This document shows, one piece after another, positions 16,401 to 22,500 of a stretch of 22,500 nt of DNA. Source of the stretch: Glandiceps talaboti (Eukaryota > Hemichordata > Enteropneusta > Spengelidae); contig NC_135567.1 of NCBI RefSeq assembly GCF_964340395.1, positions 14,260,306 to 14,282,805 on the forward strand, written 5' to 3'. The first letter of the stretch is position 1; each line of letters begins with the position of its first letter. The position numbers and the translations under genes are program-made. Below the pieces are notes generated by a model. The model was not told where the DNA came from. It ran no database searches and saw only the letters and a program-made list of their open reading frames with translations.

Positions 16401-19148
16401 AACCACACAATTTATTTTTTAGGCCTAATCCTGCCACAGTAGTTATTGTTTACATGGTCTTGACCTGAAGAGGGCGCCCTTCGAGTCAAATCAATGTAAA
16501 AAGATAATAATGGTATTTACTCACCCGTAGATAAATGTATTTGTGTAGGAGTTGACATGTACGGTATTGCCGTAATAAATCCAATCAAATTGATTTTCAG
16601 GTCCGCACCCAAAATTAGTGCCCAAATGAGTCACAATTTCAACTTATTACTGTATTACTTATAGATAAAACTGACTTCTAATTGATATATACAATTTCTA
16701 ATTATTGGTATTTTAACAATTTTCTGTGAAAATATTGTTGGAAACCATCATACATTTCTAAAGTTATGGGCAAAAAATAGAAAATGATTATCAAAAATGA
16801 ATAATTCCACCATGGACCAACAAATTTTATGTTTTTTTTCTTTTAATTTAATTTTAACAGGTAAAGCCGTAATCATCAAATTCTTGTCCATATGTGGTCA
16901 TATACATGTTGCTAAGCAACAGAAGCCTATAAAAATGGACTTTGGTGAGAATTTGGAAGAGCGTCCAACGAGTAACATCCTGGAAAATATGCTGACAGAT
17001 AGTCAAATGTGTGATTGTGGGTCGTTGTTGGTTCATATGCTACACGGTTTTAAAAACGGATGTCCTGGAAAATCGTCACAGTACCAGGCAATGTACGCAG
17101 GTAATGATGATGAAATACCCAATGATGCCTTACATAATCAAACTACGAGCACAAGAGTTGATGATGAATCACTCAGTGATTCTTTACATGGAGAGACAGT
17201 GTGCACAAGAACTGCTGATGATGAAATACTCTGTGATACCATGCAGAGTGAGACTGTATGCACAAGAAGTGATGATGAAATACTCGATCATACCATGCAG
17301 AGTAAGCTGATGTACACAAGAACTGATGATGAAACACTCAATAATACCATGCAGAATGAGACAACGTACACAAGAAGTGATGATGAAACAGCCACTGATA
17401 CCTTGAACAATCAGACAGCGTCCATAAGAGGTGATAATGAAACACTCAGTGTGACGTCTTGTGATCAAAATGCGTGCACAAGAACTGATGATGAAACAGT
17501 TGATGATACTTTGTGTGATCAGACTTTGTGCACAAGAACTGATGATGAGGTACTCACTGTGATTGATCAGACAGTATCTAGTAATGATGACATAGTACAC
17601 AACGAAGGGTTGAATTGCCAAGCACAGTCCTCAGAAAAGTGGGATAACGCAACAACACAAGAACAGGATGAGGAGCTACATCATGAAACCTCGTGGACGA
17701 TAACTGATGACATAGTACCCAAAGTAAAAGTAGAATTTGATGCCACTGCTTGGCCAAAGTTGTTGAGCAGATTATCTGATGGAAACAAGTCAACTGACAC
17801 TGACAACACTGTCGCTAAAAGCGATAACACATCTGTCGTAGTAAACGATGGAGCAGGAACCAGTAGAGAAGTGCCCGAGGAGACAATAAAGATCAAAATA
17901 GAAGATAGTTCGGAGACCTTTTGTAGTGGTGTCACAAAACGCAAATTTCAGACTCTGGAATCCTCGTACAACTGCACAACCTCTGAAGATGAAACTGTAT
18001 CAGAAAGTTCTGCTATTGCAGCAGAGTATATAGCCATAGAAATGTCTGAGGTTGGAGAAGACACAAGTGCAAAGAAAATTAAGATAGAAGGTGTTTCTGG
18101 AAACTCTCCTTGTGATTCACACCTAAACAGTGCAAATTCTTGGACAGCACAAATTGAGTGCAGTGCAAGTCCTGATTATTTTGGCAATCATCCAAGTATT
18201 GCTGGCACAGTTCCAAATAATGTTGGCTGTGATCCAAATCAAGCTGGCACAGATCCAAATATTGTTGTTATGACACCAAACCATGATGTGCCACATGCTA
18301 ATGACTCTATGTTGTCACAACAAAATACTGTGTTGTCACAACAAAATACTGTGGTGTCACAACAAAGTACTGTGATGTCACGACAAAGTGCTGTTCCTGC
18401 ACAACACAGCGGAGGCTCGTCCATTTTACGGAGTATGTTTTTTAATGATGCAAGTACGGAAATCAACAATCTTAGACGAGATGAAGAGAAGCCATTTGCA
18501 TGTTACTGTGGACGAAAGTTTGAGAGCGAAGGCTTGATGAAGATGCATGAACTGTATCACAAAGGAGGAAATCCGAACCAGTATTCTTGTGACAAATGCG
18601 GAGAGAGATTTGATGTTAAAAGCGACTTAGAGACACATTTTGTGTCTTATCACCAAACTGATGAAGCAAATCATACATGCGACGCTTGTGGTCAAACATT
18701 TGAATATAAAACGCACCTACAAGGCCATTATCGACTTGTGCATGCAAAACGAAATAAGTGCGAAATATGTAAATTGGAATTTGAACGTGCAAGTGAATTA
18801 CGAGTTCACCTTATAACGCACAAACAACCGAAATCGTATCGATGCGATTCATGTAATATATGCTTCGATGAAAAGTCGGCCATGTCTGAACACAAAAAAT
18901 TGCATATCAAGAAACTTCAGAAAGACAAAAGTGGACTATTTTATTCTGCGACAAAGAAGTGTTTTGTCTTCACGGTCGGAAACACGTTTGAATGCGAAGT
19001 ATGCGACCAAATATTTACATCAAAGCGGCTCATCGAAACTCATGTGTGGATGACGCATAAACAGTTACATCCGTATGAATGTGAGATTTGCGGAAATATT
19101 TTTCGTACTCGTCACTCGTTGAACAGGCACTACTTATTTAGTCATTGA
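13356..19148 (+). CDS. Zinc-finger gene B: 7-finger C2H2 paralogue of gene A
   Basis: Coding exons 13356-13494, 15620-15742 and 16861-19148 join in phase to 849 residues. The N-terminal module (about 1-105) matches A: FWLSIGEDFDIFL, CKVWEEAKENNKIG, KWFQNSTQELLHQF, GKAVIIKFLSICGH. About 168-334 is an acidic 18-residue repeat of the TRTDDETLNNTMQNETTY type, eight to nine copies. ψKxE SUMO-like sites lie near 376 (VKVE), 432 (IKIE) and 494 (IKIE). About 570-600 has four 7-residue SQQNTVL-like repeats. Seven C2H2 fingers occupy about 630-849; the first is degenerate (CYC instead of C-x2-C) and the last His is three residues from the end. A gap of about 30 residues separates fingers 5 and 6. Likely a nuclear DNA-binding regulator. 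Compared with A it has about half the fingers, and dead finger copies follow the stop codon. Confidence 0.88.
14025..14180 (-). mobile_element. Truncated relative of the MITE at 6083-6374
   Basis: GGCTTGAAATCAATTTTTTT, GGTAGTCCTAGTGGGCTACT, TGGTAGCCC and GACCTGTAGTCCCATAT match the reverse complement of the right half of the gene A intron 1 element. The second terminus is missing or decayed. Confidence 0.6.
14272..14303 (+). repeat. G-quadruplex-forming tract
   Basis: Six runs of three to five G separated by one or two bases (GGGAGGGGAAGGGGGTGGGG, continuing GTGGGGTGGGGG). It is on the sense strand of gene B intron 1, so the pre-mRNA would also carry it. Confidence 0.8.
14424..15486 (+). repeat. 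74-bp minisatellite, about 13-14 copies, each with an inverted repeat
   Basis: The unit is ACTGGTAGGGAACCCTGGTA, AAATGACAGGGGAACTCGGG, TAGATTTTACCTACTTACCA, CCCTTAACAAAAAC. GGTAAAAT and ATTTTACC in each unit can pair around a loop of about 20 bases. An unrelated stretch near 15108-15185 interrupts the array. Copies differ by a few percent to ten or more percent. Confidence 0.92.
15620..15742 (+). CDS. Gene B, coding exon 2 (123 bp)
   Basis: Acceptor TTCTCATTTCAG, donor GTAAGA. It encodes (E)YCKVWEEAKENNKIGILGK, WFQNSTQELLHQF and QMDALTDE. Same length and phases as in gene A. Confidence 0.85.
15743..16860 (+). other. Gene B intron 2 (1,118 bp)
   Basis: GTAAGA...TTTAATTTTAACAG. AT-rich; I see no gene, tandem repeat or recognisable element in it. 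The reading frame is open for 63 bases upstream of the exon 3 acceptor by chance. Confidence 0.75.
16861..19148 (+). CDS. Gene B, coding exon 3 (linker and zinc fingers)
   Basis: It begins GT, completing Gly, then KAVIIKFLSICGHI of the N-terminal module. It contains the acidic 18-residue repeats, three SUMO-like sites, a Q-rich heptad repeat and seven fingers, and ends ...HYLFSH with TGA at 19146-19148. Confidence 0.92.
17097..17590 (+). repeat. Coding repeat: ~54-bp acidic units (TRxDDExxxxTxxxxTxx)
   Basis: Eight to nine units such as ACAAGAAGTGATGATGAAAC followed by a CTC...GATACC and ATGCAGA...GAGAC portion encode about 18 residues each. Each has a TR(T/S)DDE acidic block; many contain a Cys at the unit end. 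One unit carries an extra codon (TRTADDE). Confidence 0.88.
18309..18395 (+). repeat. Coding 21-bp repeat (LSQQNTV heptads, four copies)
   Basis: TTGTCACAACAAAATACTGT and variants encode LSQQNTV, LSQQNTV, VSQQSTV and MSRQSAV, just before the finger array. Confidence 0.85.
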
Positions 19149-19162
19149 TAGAACATTTGTGA

Positions 19163-19434
19163 CCAGGGGTGAACAAATCATTTTGTGAACTGGTGGTCCC
19201 CGAACCAGTGCCTTAAAAAATCCAGTGGTCCTGCTGAAAAAAATTAGTGGTCCCAGGTCCCACTAATATGAAACATTAAATCTTACCAATGAATCTGTAT
19301 ATTCATATGACTTTTTAATATAGTTATTAACAGTAAGGTACTGGTCCAATGGACCAGACAAGGTAAAATTTGTGTGGTCCACCCAAAAAAATGCTAGTCC
19401 TGGACCCAGGACCAGTGGATTTGTTCACACCTGG
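19163..19434. mobile_element. MITE with CCAGGGGTGAACAAATC ends and GTGAC direct repeat
   Basis: Left end CAGGGGTGAACAAATC pairs with right end GATTTGTTCACACCTG. GTGAC directly flanks both sides, a likely 5-bp target duplication. The interior is crowded with GGTCC/GGACC motifs. Removing it restores continuity of the decayed finger sequence on each side. Confidence 0.7.
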
Positions 19435-19435
19435 T

Positions 19436-19563
19436 GACCGAATATTTATATCAACACAGCTCCTAGAAACTTGTGTGGATGACTCATAAACCGTTGCAGT
19501 TGTATGAATATGAGATTTGTGGAAATAATTTTTTGGACTCGTCACTACTTATTTTGTTATTGA
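19436..19563 (+). pseudogene. Decayed copy of the last two fingers of gene B
   Basis: It aligns with 19005-19148: GACCGAATATTTATATCA, CTCCTAGAAACT, TGTGTGGATGACTCATAAA, TATGAATATGAGATTTGTGG, CGTCAC...TACTTATTT and ATTGA all match in order. A 2-bp deletion after GAAACT shifts the frame, the first Cys of the final finger is Tyr (GAATATGAG), and about 12 bases of its helix are lost. Non-coding remnant. Confidence 0.8.
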
Positions 19564-19642
19564 TGCAAAGTGTGCGTTCAAAAACATGACAATGCGACTC
19601 ATTGAATCAAATGTTGGATTGTTGCATAAATGTTACTCTGGT
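19563..19642 (+). pseudogene. Second decayed copy of a gene B finger
   Basis: TGCAAAGTGTGC matches the C-x2-C codons of gene B finger 6 (TGCGAAGTATGC). After a gap, CGACTCATTGAATCAAATGT, TGGATTGTTGCATAAATGTT and AC parallel the CGGCTCATCGAAACTCATGT part, so the segment reads RLIESNVGLLHK beside gene B's RLIETHVWMTHK. It is out of frame with the Cys pair. Together with the preceding remnant it shows that the array was once repeated downstream. Confidence 0.65.
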
Positions 19643-19766
19643 AATCAAGGCTTTGGTTTAATAAGATAGACACAAACTAAAACTGTTGTTATGACAGATT
19701 GATAAAGAGTGATAATATATTGATAATTGAATGGATGTTTGTTTAATTATAGTCTCAGTAGGGAGT

Positions 19767-20123
19767 CTGAAATGTCTTTTTTAGCACAACAGAACTGATA
19801 CAGTGTGGTGTTTGTGTATGTGTGTATAAGTATGTATGTATGTATGTATGTATGTATGTATGTATGTATGTATGTATGTATGTGTGTAAGTATGTGTGTA
19901 TGTATGTATGTATGTATGTATGTATGTATGTATGTATGTATGTATGTATGTATGTGTGTGTGTGTAAGTATGTATGTATGTATGTATGTATGTGTGTGTG
20001 TGTGTCTGTAAGTATGTATGTACAATGTATGTATGTGTGTTTGTGTCTGCGTGGGTGTGATCTGAAATGTGTTTTTAGCACAACTGATTAGGTTCAGTAG
20101 TGCTATAGGCATAGTTTGTGTGT

Positions 20124-20173
<50 letters not shown>

Positions 20174-20175
20174 TC
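19767..20175 (+). repeat. Repeated hairpin plus (GTAT)n/(TG)n microsatellite units
   Basis: TCTGAAATGT-G/C-TTTTTAGCACAAC precedes each microsatellite (19767 and 20061). The hairpin TAGCAC-A-ACTGA.../TTCAGT-A-GTGCTA is intact at 20076-20105 and decayed at 19782-19812. (GTAT)n fills about 19829-20032 and (TG)n about 20118-20172. Frames read from it (poly-YVCM, poly-HTHI) are spurious. Confidence 0.9.
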
Positions 20176-20250
20176 TGAAATGTGTGTTTTCAAGTGGCTG
20201 AACACCTACAAATGTATCACTCTATAGGACAACACAGACAGAGTTTTATC

Positions 20251-20256
20251 AATAAA
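20251..20256 (+). terminator. AATAAA hexamer, possible gene B poly(A) signal
   Basis: First plain AATAAA that I find downstream of gene B, about 1.1 kb past the stop. The distance and the repeats in between make the assignment weak. Confidence 0.2.
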
Positions 20257-20895
20257 GTTCCATAGACTTGCAGTATACTGTTTTCAGATATCCAACCCAT
20301 GAACTATCTTTGTCACAAAATCTACCACATCCAACAACAAATGTTTCAGTCTATGTCCGTCTAGGAAAACCAAAGCCTCGTTTACAAGAGTCGTAATCAC
20401 CTATACATTGTATATCAATGTTAGATTTTTAGAAATGTATCTTTTTCATTCTTGAACAGGAACTATAGATTGTGTATGGATATATTGCACCATACTATGT
20501 GTACTGCTACACAAATATGTTTACCCGCTGGTGATTCAATACTGTTCAGGGTGTGCAATATTTTGATGAAGTTATCATATTTAACAAAATAGTTACAAAC
20601 GACAGTTTCAAAAAAATGTTCCTGTCTTGGCTAGTGCAGCTTTAAGAAAATGTTGCTCGAATACAGGAGCACATATATTTGCAAATTTTGTGAAAAATTA
20701 TAGTTTTTTTTGCAGAAGTTGAAACATATATCATACATGTGTATAGAAATTGTCAATTTTTTTGTCGAGAGCTACTCTAATTTGCTGTTGAATTGTGCAA
20801 ATACTTTGTTGAAAGTAGCATTGATCCTTAGTACTGACCGTATCATGAATTTCCAGTTATTTGGACAAAGAAAAGCATTTCATAGTTACTGGGTT
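20257..20895. other. Intergenic, nothing recognised
   Basis: AT-rich sequence with no supported gene. The 65-codon frame at 20710-20907 ends in the pentanucleotide tail of the LINE and resembles nothing. Confidence 0.6.
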
Positions 20896-21420
20896 GATAT
20901 GATATGATATGATATGATATGATATGATATGATATGTGTTTTATTGTCATATATATACTGATACATATATAATGAAATGTGTATTGATTTTGCGTGTAAT
21001 GAAAAATTTACAAAAACAGTATTCTGTAGATGACTCCTAACATGAGATTGATGCATTAACAGAGAACTTAAATTGATTTATTAAGAGTGTGGACTGCAGT
21101 TGGATGAAAGCTAAACAATGTGCGATTAGAACCTGATTTGATGAAACGGTACCGCTCGCCTGAGCGCATAAGTTGGAATAAATTATGTGCTGGATGGAAA
21201 CTTTTTTTTACAATTGACAGATCTTTTCTTTACTTGAGCGCTGTACAAATCATTTAGAGAAGGAAGTTGGCATCCAATGATGCTACTGGCAGTGTTAACG
21301 TTTCGATTGAGGTGTTTCCGGTCATCAACTGTGGCATTGCCCCACCAAACGATGATTGACAGTGTATTGCACCAAAATTTAATTAGCTTAACAAAGCTTT
21401 CACCAGGTATCCACCATGGC
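20896..21420 (-). mobile_element. Decayed LINE, 3' end of the reverse-transcriptase ORF with (CATAT)n tail
   Basis: The minus strand from about 21400 reads VWWGNATVDDRKHLNRNVN, TASSIIGCQLPSLNDLYSAQ, then after frameshifts LFQLMRSGERYRFIKSGSNR and SFIQLQSTLL. This order (WWGN, KIIG-P-L--LY, L--SG-RYR, NR, SF-P----LN) is the C-terminal region of CR1/L2-like LINE ORF2 proteins. In-frame stops and frameshifts make it dead. It ends TGACAATAAAACACATATC with a pentanucleotide tail (plus-strand GATAT repeats at 20897-20936), as such LINEs do. Confidence 0.8.
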
Positions 21421-21569
21421 TTCGTCAGTGTTTTCTGACTTCAGACAATTGTCCCAAATTCTTAGAAGTTGGTATTAAAAGTCCCCCATCATGGTTTTGA
21501 AGTCTGAATATGAATCTCTTCCTTAATCTCCCTCCCCTAAACCAGTCCATTTCATGTAGTACAGTACTA

Positions 21570-21781
21570 TTAACCTTTTCAGGACTAGAAACTTTCCCGC
21601 CAAAATTTTTGAACAAAAATTCTTGTTTCTCTGTAATTTTTGGAAAAAGATCAACTTTATTTTAGATCAGAATTCAAGAAATATTACTTCCCAATGAAGT
21701 AATATTCTTAAATTTTAGAAAATGTTCTTACAATCAAGTTTCTATTTATGCCAATGTCGTCTCTAGGAATGAAAGGGTTAA
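21570..21781. mobile_element. TTAA-bounded MITE (piggyBac-like)
   Basis: The left end TTAACCTTTTCA...CTAGA and right end (reversed) TTAACCCTTTCATTCCTAGA are inverted repeats, each with TTAA at the edge, the piggyBac target. The centre holds a perfect 11-bp hairpin AATATTACTTC/GAAGTAATATT (21680-21706). 212 bp, no coding capacity. Confidence 0.65.
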
Positions 21782-21889
21782 ACATCTTGTGAAATTGTCT
21801 TGTTCTCAGCAGCTAAATATACCATTTATATTAATTTGTACTTGTTTAGTTTCTGAATTTACTTAATTTTATACGTGAATATTTGTAAT

Positions 21890-21920
21890 TAGCACAACTG
21901 AACTGAGATTCAGTGTGCTA
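21890..21920 (+). repeat. Hairpin TAGCAC-A-ACTGAA / TTCAGT-GTGCTA
   Basis: Twelve base pairs with a single bulged A and loop CTGAGA, followed by TAGGCATGGTGAAA and then the TG microsatellite. It is the best-preserved copy of the hairpin also present at 20076-20105. Confidence 0.75.
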
Positions 21921-21934
21921 TAGGCATGGTGAAA

Positions 21935-22337
21935 TGTGTGTGTGTGTGTGTGTGTGTGTGTGTCTGTGTGTGTGTATGTGTGTGTGTCTGTGTGTGTGTG
22001 TGTGTGTGTGTCTGTGTGTGTGTATGTGTGTGTGTGTCTGTGTGTGTGTGTGTATGTGTGTGTGTCTGTGTGTGTCTGTATGTATGTATGTATGTATGTA
22101 TGTATGTGAGTGTCTGTATGTATGTGTATGCGTGTGTGTGTGTGTCTGTATGTGTATGTGTGCGTATTTGTGTGTGTGTGTGTGTGTCTGTGTGTGTGTG
22201 TCTGTGTGTGTGTGTATGTGTGTGTGTCTGTGTGTGTCTGTATGTATGTATGTATGTATGTATGTATGTGAGTGTCTGTATGTGTATGCGTGTGTGTGTG
22301 AGTGTCTGTATGTGTATGTGTGCGTATTTGTGTGTGT
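21935..22337 (+). repeat. Long (TG)n/(TATG)n/(TCTG) compound microsatellite
   Basis: About 400 bases of TG repeats broken by TCTG, TATG and GAGTG. A ~160-bp higher-order pattern, ending (TATG)n-TGAGTGTCTG, appears twice (near 22078-22170 and 22238-22330). All long frames here are artefacts of the repeat. The last 160 bases of the window (22341-22500) show no feature. Confidence 0.95.
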
Positions 22338-22500
22338 AAACAATTTAAAGTAAAAAAAAAACTGCCAGACCGATTGCCTCAGTATTTTGGTGGGGGACAT
22401 AACTTAGGGTATGTAGACTGAATATTGTTAAAATGAAAATGATCGCATCTGAGATGAGCATTTTTGGTCAATAAACTTCCAAAAATGTAAGCAAATATGC

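Noticed and set aside
17184-17621. 145-residue minus-strand frame opposite gene B
   Set aside because: Antisense shadow of the acidic 54-bp repeat.
19747-20205. His-Thr-Ile and Tyr-Val-Cys-Met open frames
   Set aside because: Translations of GTAT/TG repeats on both strands.
21913-22400. 146-160 residue Cys-Val and His-Thr open frames
   Set aside because: Translations of the long TG/TATG microsatellite.
1-22500. tRNA, rRNA, CRISPR arrays, bacterial operon signals
   Set aside because: I looked for tRNA B-box-like strings and regularly spaced repeats with unique spacers and found none; all tandem arrays here lack spacers and the genes are eukaryotic.

Overview
The window is nuclear DNA from an animal. 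It is AT-rich and intron-bearing, with GT-AG splice sites, AATAAA signals, MITE-like foldbacks, a decayed LINE and long microsatellites. The genes are of metazoan families (DC-STAMP-domain protein, TMEM79-like MAPEG protein, C2H2 zinc-finger proteins). I read it as a non-vertebrate animal. An invertebrate deuterostome (hemichordate, echinoderm or amphioxus type) is possible but is not proven by the sequence.

Layout. (1) 379-1326, minus strand: the first three coding exons of a DC-STAMP-domain membrane protein gene that leaves the window on the left. (2) 2100-2681, plus strand: a complete intronless TMEM79/mattrin-like four-helix membrane protein, head-to-head with the DCST gene across about 770 bp. 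(3) 2682-5033: intergenic DNA with a foldback MITE, a dispersed repeat family present in both orientations, and a CAA/CGA/CAA microsatellite. (4) 5034-11221, plus: zinc-finger gene A, three coding exons, 1063 aa, 13 C2H2 fingers. (5) 11222-13355: X-box-like repeats, a minisatellite full of AATAAA hexamers, a large inverted repeat and poly-C tracts. (6) 13356-19148, plus: zinc-finger gene B, three coding exons, 849 aa, 7 fingers. (7) 19149-22500: decayed extra copies of B's last fingers split by a MITE, hairpin-plus-(TG)n repeats, a decayed LINE, a TTAA-bounded MITE and a long TG/TATG microsatellite.

The main point of interest is the A/B pair. They are tandem paralogues with the same three-exon plan, identical splice phases, an exon 2 of exactly 123 bp in both, and an N-terminal module of roughly 105-120 residues that I do not recognise as KRAB, BTB, SCAN, ZAD, SET or any other zinc-finger-associated domain. 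Between that module and the fingers each gene has built a different low-complexity linker from its own in-frame DNA repeats: NQS/DQS and 8-residue GTVNNDSR-type repeats in A, 18-residue TRTDDE-type repeats in B. Both linkers carry SUMO-consensus-like sites. Both promoters carry the same ZNF143/Staf-like box at about the same distance from the ATG. The locus looks like a fast-evolving, lineage-restricted regulator family growing by tandem duplication and local repeat expansion. It also leaves debris: three decoy copies of A's exon 2 acceptor region, and two dead finger copies behind B.
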